DNA from: Ehretia macrophylla
Lineage: Eukaryota; Streptophyta; Magnoliopsida; Boraginales; Ehretiaceae
NCBI GenBank assembly: GCA_037974665.1
Contig: CM075778.1
Span: 22,758,001-22,822,000, forward strand
Reading direction: 5' to 3'
Length of the DNA: 64,000 bases
In this document: one piece after another, positions 26,543 through 36,975 of the stretch
Position numbering within the stretch: position 1 is the stretch's first letter
Layout: the number at the start of each line of letters is the position of its first letter
Notes under the pieces: generated by a model
Database searches by the model: none
What the model saw: the letters and a program-made list of their open reading frames with translations, nothing else
What the model was told of the DNA's origin: nothing
Program-made: the position numbers and the translations under genes

Positions 26543-27770
26543 ATGTTGGACTATGTTAGCCTGAAGGGCTTCTAAATCTTGGGTTTGATGATTACAATCC
26601 ATAAATGTGTTTAATGACTTTGTTAAGTGTGCACAAGTAAAGATGAATCAAGATTGACTCTGATTCCAAGATCATCAAGCTAAAGAATGAAGAAGAACAT
26701 CCATCAACTCAAGAAGAAGATTCGAAGAATGAAGATGGAGTTATATGGATGGAGACGGAAGTCATAAGGGGTACTGGTTGGGACTTGACTGGGGTTTTTG
26801 GGTCTTGCAAATGGTATATACTCAACAATGATTCTCAAATATTGTTTTGAAATATTTGAAAAATATTTTACAAAAAGTGTTCAAAAGAAACACCTTTTAA
26901 AATCCAACCCTAGCAGTTCTGGTTCCACTAGACAACCCCATGGCAACCGGTCGACTGGTGGCCAAAGAGTCGTCCGCTTGAGGCCTGTCCACCGGACGAG
27001 GGTCTCTCGACCGATCGACTGACAAAATAGGGGTTGACCGGTCGGAACAAAATGTTGATTCAAAATATAGCCATTTGTGAACATTGGGAGCATTAATTAT
27101 ACTATATTTAAGCTCTATTAATGTCTCTCAACTGTAAAATCTTAAGACATTGATTCAAAGCAATTACTCTTGAATTATTTTATCCTCTTTATCTTTGAAT
27201 CATCATTGAGCTATGCTTGAATAAGAATTTGTGAGCATTATTGAGAGAGAAGCACGTATTTATCTACCCTAAAAGAGGGTTTTTATTGTGAATCTCAAAC
27301 ACTTATCAAAAGAGGGAGTAAATACTTTGAAAGGAATGATTTCCTTATCAAAGGTGTTGGAGTTAAAGCATTGTATTGAGAAGAGTTATTTTCTATTGTA
27401 AAAGCTTGAACTACCATTGTAGTTGGTATGTGGACTCACTAACATTTGATGAGCCACCATAGTGAAGATTATTGAAATCCTAAACGGTGAGCTTGGGTCG
27501 TGGACTTAAGCGGGGGTCGAACCACACTAAAATCGCGATTTGCAATCTCTTTCTCTCAACTCTCTTTTTGCATTATTTTCTGCTCACCAAGTGTTTGATA
27601 AATTGTCTCACTCACATTTTATATTGATAAAGTGCATATTTATTTAAGATTGTTTTTGATTAATCATTACTATCATATTGCCTAATCGAAAAGGTAGTAT
27701 TATTGTCTATATAACCTAATTCACCCCCCCTCCCCCCAACCTTCTTAGGTTTAATTAAGGGACAACAAAT
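26543..27770 (+). mobile_element. Copia LTR-like block (SIRE/Maximus-like), solo or truncated
   Basis: The block starts TGTTGGAC and ends ...AAGGGACAACA after a C-rich tract (27,722-27,740). The layout, with a late line resembling ACTTAAGCGGGGGTCGAACC and CCTAATTCACCCCCC near the end, is what I know from long LTRs of SIRE-type Copia elements. No internal coding region is attached on either side and I could not see a target duplication, so it is a solo LTR or fragment. The family call is from memory of the motif layout. Confidence 0.45.
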
Positions 27771-27782
27771 TGCATCGTTATA

Positions 27783-28573
27783 CAGTAAAATCTCTTTAAA
27801 TTAATACTCGATAAATTAAAATCTCTTTTAATTAATAAAATTGTTCGGTTCTGACTTGGGACTAGTGTAAAAATTAATAATCTCGATAAAATTATAAAAT
27901 AATATATTTAAAATATTTCCTTTACATTTTATAGATTCAAGTATTTTATAAATTAATAATTGACTAAAAAGTTTATAATAAATTGACAGAGATTTTTTCA
28001 AAGTATGAACCAATAATAATTTATCTTTTGTTGAACTTCAAATCTAGCAAAAGTTTATCTTGTTTCTAATGCGCCTAAAAGTCTTGGAGTTGTTTTCTTA
28101 TATTGCAAGAAGAAGTTTTGAAGTGTCATTTATGCTTTGAGTGTTTCTTTGCATGACACTTGTTCTAAAGCTTGTACATGTATCATCATCAACTTCAACT
28201 TTAACTTCATCTTGAGAATGTCTTGTCATATTGTCAATGATCTCACCTATGCTTAAAACCTTTGTGCAAGTATCATTTTCACCAAAAAAATTCAAGAGGT
28301 GGTTGACATCTATTTTTTAACTATACCCCAACTCATTGATTACGACTCTCAATTCATTGGTGGCGTCTCTATCTAAGGGTCATCAAAGGTCTAGATGTTA
28401 TGTTTTTCATGGATCGAATGTTAAATTGTAATATGTTTACTAGTTAGCTAAAAAAAATAAACTAAATATCTTTATAAATTAATAATGATTAATATTTATC
28501 AATAAATTGATATCTTGCTTAACTAATAGAATTTAGATGGTCGTAACACTATTAATTTTAAGAGATTATACTG
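27783..28573. mobile_element. Emigrant/Lemi1-like (pogo, Tc1/mariner) DNA transposon
   Basis: The ends are CAGTAAAATCTCTTTAAAT and its imperfect inverse ending AGAGATTATACTG. They closely match the Emigrant MITE/Lemi1 terminus CAGTAAAACCTCTATAAAT known from plants. A TA dinucleotide flanks each side (27,781-27,782 and 28,574-28,575), as expected for this superfamily. At 791 bp it is longer than typical Emigrant MITEs. A minus-strand frame at 28,098-28,295 (65 codons, acidic, DDDTC motif) might be a remnant of transposase, which I cannot confirm. Confidence 0.75.
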
Positions 28574-28600
28574 TATTTTATGGCAAACAAACCGAGCATT

Positions 28601-29190
28601 AGGATTGTTATATTGCTTTCTTATGATGTGTCAAAAATCAAAACCAATTGATGTTCAAAAATATACTTGGAATGATTATTTTACTTAAATACCAAATCTT
28701 TAAAAACACCACAATTTGAAAAATAACCAAATTTTCTTTACTAGAACTATAAAAATTGAAACTAGTACAATAACTTTAGTTGATTCATTAATTGTTGTTC
28801 TGTCTTCAATTTATTGAAGTGGTGAAAGTAGATAATGAAACTAATTCAGTATGATTTAGACTTGTACAAGACGAGAAGTATGTCTAGCATAGTCGCTCTA
28901 CGTAGAGGATTGGTGAAAATTAAAAAATTAAAAGTTTATTTTAGTTGGTAGATTGATATAGTTGATTTTAACTCTTCTTCCCTCACAACAACTACAAAGT
29001 GAGTTTTTTTATGTTATGACAAAGTTGATTTTAACTTCAGTCAGTATATATATATATATATATATCGAAAAACAAATTGCTAAAAATATTCTTCTTAATA
29101 TGATAATTGATAATTCTTTTCTATAGAGGAGATCGAACTCAACTTCGTTGACTGAATTGACAAACTTTTTTTATGTAGTCTTATATTACT
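28601..29190. repeat. Dispersed duplicate B (partner at 12,209-12,820)
   Basis: It has the same orientation and the same start as duplicate A, with a TA run at 29,045-29,066 in place of the partner's 12,600-12,700 block. No coding or terminal repeats. Confidence 0.8.
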
Positions 29191-29495
29191 TTGGCTAGAT
29201 AGTATTCTTTATAATTGTTTATGTTTAATATATTGAATATCTTTAATCTTCTTAATTGAATGTTCATCCGAATATCAAATTCCTGAGTTCTCCATGCAAC
29301 AAAAATTTAGTGCACTTAAGTTAGATCACAAGGGATATTTTAGAATATATCCAATTAAAAGGTACGAAGAAGAGAAGGATAGTCAGAAGTGGCACAAAGA
29401 ACACAAATTAAAGATCAAGTGACTTTGATCATTGCGCATGTGGGTTGTACACATAATTGGTATTATTACGAGCTTTGCAATCTCTTCTCGGTGTT
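29191..29495. other. Sulfotransferase 3' flank
   Basis: AT-rich sequence downstream of the sulfotransferase stop codon. It should include its 3'UTR and poly(A) signal, but no single signal stands out. Confidence 0.4.
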
Positions 29496-30522
29496 TCATG
29501 GCCTTGACGAGGAATCAAATGTCAAGCCAAAACCTGATAGCTTCTCCTTTGTAAGACGATCTATCTGTTCTTTCATCTGCTCAGTTAGATGATTCTTCCA
29601 ATCTCCTATCTGCCCTTTTCTGAAATATATGTTGTTATTGACTGCCCAACGCGTATCTGGACGATGTTTCCCACTCTTATTCACCTCCAAGCTGCTTATA
29701 TTCTCAAAGCTGCATATATTCATTATCTTCTGACCTTCTATCTCTTCCTCCTCAGAAAATGGCTCATCCAAGAACTGAGCCAATTTCCGTATGTAGAAAA
29801 GTGTGTCTCTCTTCATATCTTCGTACTTGAAGAATAATATCTTGTCTGGTCTTTCTAGGCTTGCTTTCCAATACCCTAAGATATGCTCCCAGAATGGTCC
29901 ATAATAACTCTTGCCTTGACAAAACAATTCAAATTGGTCCTCAAAGGATAAGGATTCAATCACTTTCCCATCCTTCTCCAATGCCCTGCGTATGAAGTGC
30001 CATAAGGAAACAAAGGTATCCTTTGGATCCCTACATACGTACACAATCTTACTACCTGCTGCTACTATTGATTTTGGTAAGGAAGTATATGGAATGTGTA
30101 GCCAACAAGGGAAGTTCACGACCTCTAGTGAACGAATCATTAACAAGATCAATTTCCATGAAAGGAACACAGTCATGGGGCATGGTGGTGAGCAAAGGGT
30201 TGGTGGATTCGTCGAAGCGCTTTCGCGTTGCTATAGCAAAACTTAAAGCCTTAAGCCATGTAGTGCCAGATTTTGGAAAACTGAAAAAAAAAATATCTGT
30301 TGGAAGAGCTTTGGAGTGTTGTTCCTGAAGTGACATAATTGACTCTAAGAAGATGAAAGGGTACCAAAAACCTTCATACCTATAGAAGTCGGAGTTACCC
30401 CATTGGGATTCTTTGGGAAGGCTAGCTATTCTTTCTTTGTATTTGTTGGTTTTGTGGGGTTCTTCCTTAAGGGTTTCAACATTTGCATGACTCTCCTTAG
30501 AGAAAGAAGACTCCATGAACAA
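29496..30522 (-). pseudogene. Cytosolic sulfotransferase (SOT family), one frameshift
   Basis: Plant soluble sulfotransferases move a sulfo group from PAPS to hydroxyls of small molecules (hormones, flavonoids, desulfo-glucosinolates and others) in the cytosol. Two overlapping frames together cover one intronless gene of about 341 codons, the family's normal size. The first (from 30,522) has the 5'-phosphosulfate loop PKSGTTW at residues 83-89, with the Lys that contacts PAPS. The second has YVCRDPKDTFVS (3'-phosphate site), KYEDMKRD and the C-terminal FRKGQIGDWKN loop. The frames meet at about 30,096, where conserved [12 protein letters not shown] is broken by what looks like a 2-nt deletion after the codons for LLAT. 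Every key motif is otherwise present, so this is either a young pseudogene or a sequence error. The substrate cannot be told. Start could be either Met1 or Met3. A TA-rich stretch at 30,650-30,664 lies about 130 bp upstream. Confidence 0.85.
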
Positions 30523-31141
30523 AAAATGTAAACTTATTTGAAGAGTAGGACTTGGTAAACAATTTTGGATGTGAAACTACTTCATAAACAAGGTTGATGA
30601 AAGATGCTTATCCTACAGATATGTTCACTTCTATCATATCACCTGCAGATATATATATATATATAGTCCTCGAAGGATAATTATCAGCCGACCTGGCTAA
30701 CATCCATTTCTGATGATGTTGTACACTGAGTTTTTTCAGACGAAAGAAAAAGAAAAAAACGAATCACTGAATTTTTTTTGAGAGAATATGAGCCTTTACA
30801 GTTGTCCTGCATATCGAGGCAGTCGCCACGTTTTAAATTTAAAATTTTTTTTTTCAACTTCTTCCACACCTCCCCACCCCAACCCTGCTGCTCCGCTGCT
30901 GCTCTTCGAATTTTTAAAATTTTTTTAAAATTTTTTAATTTTTTTAGTATAAATAAAAAATAGGTGAAAATAAAGAGAAAAAAATAAAAAATACATATAT
31001 AAATTATAAAAGGATAAAAATGTCAGAGGGGGGTAGTAAGATATTTTTCTAAAAATACAGGGGGTTTTGTGATAGTTTTGCAAACATAGGTGGGTAGCGT
31101 GATAGTTTCGTATATCACAGGGGGGCAGAGTGATATTTACC
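30523..31141. other. Sulfotransferase 5' flank and MITE-like tail
   Basis: A TA run lies at 30,650-30,664. Around 31,018-31,141 there are G-rich phrases (CAGGGGGTTTTGTGATAG, then CACAGGGGGGCAGAGTGAT) like the ends of plant MULE-type MITEs. The matching opposite end was not found. Confidence 0.4.
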
Positions 31142-31957
31142 TTAAACAAATGCCTTTTGTTGATGATCAAAACTAGTCGGGTGCCTCCCGAGCTAATCTG
31201 CAAAAGGAACGGTTGTAGATCTCATTGCTCACGTAAATACTCCGATACTTAAGTTAGTATTCTGCTTGAAAATGATAATAATTTGAAAAGTTTAGTAAGT
31301 AGTATGTGAGTGATAAGTTACCTTTTTTGTGGGTGTAATTGTCATATTTATACCTTTCCCTCTGATAATTTTTCCTGATTTTACGGGATCCTGTCACCTT
31401 GCCATAAGATAGAAGAATGGTCGGACCCCGGGTCGTGGAATAGTCGAACCTTGGGTTACTCTGGTTGAAGTCCGCAGGCCGGGGCTATCAACTTGTCGAT
31501 GATCTTAGCATAGGGGGACGCCGAATACATTGGATAGTTTGGATCACTTTACTGGAGATCAAGTTGGTTAATTTTATCTTCATCATTTGCCCCTCGATTC
31601 CTTGAGCTTAATCAAGAGGTCTGGGAATCTTCCTTGTATTGCGGAGTAGCTTTTCCAACACGATATCCTCCAATTTTGGACCATTAAATGCCCATTAACT
31701 ATGTGGTTGGGATGTGGCCACGTGGCCCAGTCTAATTGGTTGATCTCGGCCCATTATTCCATGAAATTTGGGCCGCTTATTTTCTTATCCATTTCTCCTC
31801 TATAAATAGGGCACTTCTTTAATCATTTTGCACTTTTATTCTCTTGAATCTTTCTAGCCTCTCTCTGAGCTTTGCAGCATTTTACTTCGTCCGAGCTCTA
31901 CCAATTTCCCTTTCTCAACTCTTAAGGTACATCTTTTTTTCCTTTTCTTTCTTTTCT
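31142..31957 (+). promoter_or_regulatory. Upstream region of the antisense ORF with TATA box
   Basis: Non-coding. CTCTATAAATAGGG at about 31,799-31,812 is a strong plant TATA context on the plus strand, about 150 bp before the antisense ORF. The lower part may be remaining 3' LTR of the Tat-like element (minus orientation), but without a second LTR I cannot set the limits. Confidence 0.4.
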
Positions 31958-34158
31958 ATGGCTCGATTAGACTCAGACACTGACTCTCAAAATGAACCCA
32001 TCCATTCTAATGACCACAAGGGTGGTAAAGAGAGTAACAATGGTAGTGATGCCATGCCTGAGATAGACGCAGTCCTTACCGACCCGAACCCCATGACTCA
32101 TTCCAAAGTACTCGAGGGTTTAGAGAACTTGGTGGTCGAGCCCAGCCCTCCAACCAATAGGCTCTTTAAGAACATTCATCTCTCAACCGTCCCCATAAGA
32201 CAAATTTTGGCCATTGACTCTTTCTCTGACTCTTCACCTTTTCGCTCGAGAACTTACACAAATGCTAAGGTAAGCTTGGTAGTTAAGTCTGACCCTACTC
32301 CTTCTGCCACACCAGTAGGTCAGCCACCTTCGTCCGTGGACATTCCTGACCACCCATCTCGCGTCGTCGATGGTACAGCAGTGACAATGACGAGCCCTTA
32401 AATGCCATAGACTAACCTCCCCTTAAAGACATATACACATGGATCCTCAAACTTTTGAGAAATAGTATCTTCCCAAGTGGCTTCGATGTTTGAATGCCCG
32501 AGCTTAAGGAAAGGGCCTACTGCCCGAGGGATGAGGAGTTGGGATTCTACTACGACACTCTCCAATTTCTCTATCTTCCTTTTCCCAAATACATTGTCGA
32601 CGTTCTTAATTTCTTCGACCTGAGCCCTGGTCATTTGGTCCCGAACATCTAGCGTATGGTCATAGCCTTTTATATATATGTAAAAACCTTGGTCAGCAAC
32701 TAACTTCCGACCTATTTGCCAACTTTTATACACTCAAAACTAACGGTCGACGCTGGTACTACTTTACTGCCTACCCATACTCTAACTTATTCCAGTTCGG
32801 GACCCAGCCCTCTTCACATAAGGGTTGGCATTGTAAGTTCTTTTTCGTGACGTCCCCGAGGCCTTGACCGGTTAGGTTAACCTGGCATATCTTACCTGAG
32901 CCCTATCCCGATCCTCCCAATCTCACTCTTGATCTCGAGATCTTCGCCAACGTTCTTCGGACTATAGGGCCCATCAATGGGCACGAGCTTGTCAGTCTTG
33001 AGGAAGTCATCTCCACGAGAATGTATGACGAGCCCATAGAGGTACAAGCTGAGAGGGGTAATAACTTTCCGACCTCTTCTCCCCATAATGGTGAGGACTT
33101 TAGGATTTAATTAAATATTTTTCTTTATGAACTGATTCTGACCAGATCTATTTTCTTTCTTACAGAGATGGATCCTGCCAAAAAACTTGAAGCCCACCGT
33201 CAAAAGAAGAAGGCAGAGATGCAGTCTCTGAAGAGAAAGACCGTTGATCTCGCCCGAGCTGCCAAGAAGATGTCGGTCTCCAACTCTACTACGGGGGCCA
33301 GCAAGGTCCTAAGAAGTGGCCCCCACCTCGGTCAGAGCTCAAAGGCCGCAACCAAAGCGGATGGTGGTGTTCAGGTCTATGTCGATCTCATCCAGGTGGA
33401 TAACCTTCCTCCTCGAGTCCTCGAGCTGTTACCCCTCATCCAAACTCAAGCCATGGGGGCACCGTTACCACCCGGGAGATAATGAACATAGTCATCAAAG
33501 ATTTGAGGCCATATCAGCTAGGCCAGGCTTCTAACCAGTGCCACCAGAGGGTAAGGCATTTTTTATCTCTGACTTAATGCCATTTGTTCTTTAGTTACTA
33601 ATTCTCTTGCGACCTCTTGCAGATGACCGAGCTGGTAGTTGAGTTATCTACCACTGCGGGCAAAGCCAATGAGGTGTATGATGACCTCCACCGATAATAC
33701 GACGGCCAAAAACTTCTAGTCAAAGGCCTGAGAAGGGAGATCTTAGAAGGCAAGGCCAAATTAGAAGATGTCTAGAAACAGAGTACCAAAGACCTGAAGG
33801 AGGCTGAGGCCAAGATCGCCGAGCTGGAGGAACAGAAGTATGCCTCGCCGAGCTGCTCAAGAAGAAAGAATGTGAAGTCCCAACCATTCGGGCCAAGGTT
33901 ATTGAAGACTTTAAGCAGTCTGACGAGTTCTTAGACTTCGTCGAGCTGGGTTATGAGGAAGCTCAAAATAACAGAGTCAAAGAGGCCCAAGCCCAGATAG
34001 AGCATTGCGCTGGCGTCCATAACCTCTATTTTAACTTCTCTTTTCTTGACGCCGAGGATTATCAGTTCGTCAGTGATCATCAGGTCGAGGAGGAAGATAT
34101 GGTCGCAGCTGGTTAGGAGGTTAACCAAGAGGGTCAGGACCAGCACCTCGTGGAATAG
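31958..34158 (+). other. Antisense ORF (aORF) region of the Tat-like element
   Basis: On the strand opposite gag-pol there is a coding-like region starting with a Met in good context (MARLDSDTD) and ending in an acidic tail about 2.2 kb later. The middle has wording of the plant 'putative gypsy-type transposon' family (for example DVLNFFDLSPG near 32,600), and the part from 33,168 is Lys-rich with coiled-coil-like stretches. It is broken in several places. Function of these aORFs is unknown. Their position between pol and the 3' LTR is as reported for Retand-type elements. Confidence 0.65.
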
Positions 34159-34494
34159 ATTAGGACTTGTTGTATTTTTGTCTTTTGTTTCCCGATGTAA
34201 TACTTATTTTTATTAGTGGAATTCACAACTTCCCTTTGATCAGTTCACTTCTTTACTGTGTACTTTCATCTTCTATTCTTGTGGCTGTGTGCTTTTAGTT
34301 TGTTCCCGACCTGAGAAGAGTTTAACTTAACAGTAGATCTCTCTTAGTGACGTAGGGTCCCTCGCCTATGAATTTGTCTTAGGTCAAATTAATTTTATGC
34401 CTAAGTGTTGGCTTCATGAAAGCAACCTTAATCTGGAGGTCGTCTGCCAAAGGTCGTTAGTTCAAGTCGGAATTGCTCATGTTAAATTCGACTT

Positions 34495-34810
34495 ATGAGC
34501 CATTTTCCATACAGCAACATCTCGGCTTAGTGTCGTTGGTCATACACCGGAGTTTAGCTCGTGCGCTATTTGCCATACGGTAGCAGTTTGGCTTGGTGTT
34601 GTTGTTCATACAAATGAAATTTAGCTCATGAGCTATTTGCCATACGGCAAAAGTTCAACTTGGTGTCGTTGTTCATATGAATGAAATTCAACTCGTGAGC
34701 TATTTTTCATACGGTATCAGATTGGTTTAGTGTCGTTGTTAATACGAATGAAATTCAGCCCGTGAGCTGTTTGCCATACGACAGTAGTTCGGCTTGGTGT
34801 CGTTGGTCCC
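34495..34810. repeat. 67-bp tandem array (five units)
   Basis: Units start at 34,497, 34,563, 34,630, 34,697 and 34,764, a regular 66-67 bp period. Each contains variants of GAGCTATTTGCCATACGG and GGCTTGGTGTCGTTG. The array lies between the end of pol and the end of the antisense ORF of the Tat-like element. Confidence 0.9.
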
Positions 34811-36975
34811 ATAACTAAAGTTTGATCTTCTTGAGAATAGTTTGAGGGAAATAGCTATTTGTCATTAATACGTCTGGGAAGACCTTATAAGGTTGGTACA
34901 AAATTTACAATCATTTTATTTAAGTGCTGAATATTCCAGGCATTCGTTAGCTCTCTTTCTCTGACCTCGACTAATTTGTATGTGGCTGGCACGATCTCTT
35001 CAATCACTTGGTAAGGCCCTTCCCAATTGGGCCTAAGTTTACCCTGTGTAGGGTCGGGTTTAAAGCCAACCTTCCTTAGGACCATATCTCTTTTCTTCAT
35101 AGTTTGGGGGTGAGCCTTCTTGAAGAAGCTCCGAGCCATTGCTTGCTTCCCTACTAACGTCTTGATCTGGACCTTCTCTCAGAATTTTTCCGCTACGTCT
35201 AGGTCCTTCCTGAAGGCCTGGTTATTAACTTCTTCCTCACAAGTGACGACCCTAGGGGTCGGCGAGCCGACCTCGACTAGAAGAACCGCCTATGTCCTGA
35301 AGATTAGGTTGTATGATATTTCTCCAATAGCTAAGCTAGTTATTGTCCTATGGGCCCACAGGACCTCTAGAAGCACCTCTGACCACAACCCTTTTGCCTT
35401 GGTGAACTTATTCTCTAGGCCCTGCAAAATAGTCTTATTAGTAATTTCAACTTGACTATTACATTGTGGATGTGCTATCGAGGCAAATTTTAATGAGATA
35501 TCGAGCTCTTTTCACTGTCTTTTGAAGTACGTGAAGTCGAACTATTTTCCATGATTTGTGACCATAACCCGAGGTATCCCAAACATGTAGACTACCGACT
35601 TCCATACGAAGTTCCAGGCTACTGCCTCGGCCTTGACCTACTTCGTGAAATAGTTCACAACCACAAATATGTTTCTCTTTTGTGAGGTGCTCTATGATAG
35701 AGGACAAACGATATCTTGGCCTCACTGAATGAAGGGCCACGGCCTAGTTATGCCTATTAGGTCGATTATGGGTACTCGGGGGATGCTAGCAAACTGTTGA
35801 CACTTGTCGTATTTTCTGATCATTTCCTTGGCATTTGAATTTACGGTTGGCCAGAAATACCCCCGCCTTAACACTTTTCTAGCCATGACTCTCGACTTGA
35901 TGTGGTTTCTGCATATACCCTCGTGTATCTCTCTCAAGATATACTACCCTTCTTCTTGACCCACACATTTGAGCAAAGGCCAAGTGTATGACCTCTTATA
36001 TTGCTACCCTCCAATGATGGTAAACCTGGAGGCTCTTCGTTTGATTCTTTGAGCTTCATCCCGACCTGGTAGAATGATTCATCTCTCCAAGAAATCCCGA
36101 ATCGGCTTCATCCAACCGACCTTTCCCTCAATCACGACTACTTTCTTTCCTCAGAGATTGATACTAGGCTGCTCGACCTTACTTGCATTGAGATCGGGCT
36201 GTCAGTCCTCAACGCCAATCTGGACAAGGCGTCAGCTTTCTCGTTTTCTTCCCTTGGGATCTATTGGATACTGAACCTTTAGAATTTAGCTCTTTTACCA
36301 TGATGAGATATGCCTCTATGGCCAGATCTCTAGCCTCGAATTCTTGACACCTGATTGGCCACAAGTTATAAGTCCGTAGTGATATCTATGGCCTGAGCTC
36401 CCAATGACTTGACAGGTTTCAGACCTAAAACCAAGGCCTCATACTCAACTTCATTGTTAGAGGTTAGGAATTCGAACTTCAATGAATATTGCATTTTAGT
36501 TCCCTTCAAGTTAGTGATAACTACTCCTGCCCTACTTCCTTATTCCTTAGACGTTCTATCGACCTGAATGGTCCACGGTTCAGGCAGTTCATTTTGTTCT
36601 ATGCCCTCCATGCATTCTCCTATAAAATCTGCCATGGCTTGCCCCTTGACTATTGTCCTTGGCTGATAACTGATGTCGAATTGACTGAGCTCTATCGACC
36701 ATTTAAGCAAATGACCTGAGAACTCGGGTCGACTGAGCACCTGCCTTAGTGGCATGTCAGTCATTACCCAAATTAGATGTACATCAAAGTAGTGCCTTAG
36801 CTTCTTCGAGGCCACAGTTAGCACTAGAGCTATCCTCTCAATGGCCGAGTACCTTAACTCTGCACCTCGGAGTATCTTACTAACATAGTACACCGGCTTC
36901 AGTGTCTTCCCATCCTCTCTAACTAGTGCCGCTGCAACTACTATAACTAAGCTAGCTAGATACAGATATAGGTCA

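Larger units (their letters stand above)
26060..28598. mobile_element. Possible TIR element holding later insertions
   Basis: GTTTGCCGTAAAATA at about 26,070-26,084 is mirrored by TATTTTATGGCAAAC at 28,574-28,588, and the match extends over about 25 bp (outer ends GGCTTCATTT and AACCGAGC). The inverted ends face the right way for a DNA element, but the sequence between them is mostly other repeats, so this could also be two unrelated ends. Confidence 0.3.

Noticed and set aside
34495-34810. CRISPR-like appearance of regular repeats
   Set aside because: Units are head-to-tail with no unique spacers, in a plant retroelement.
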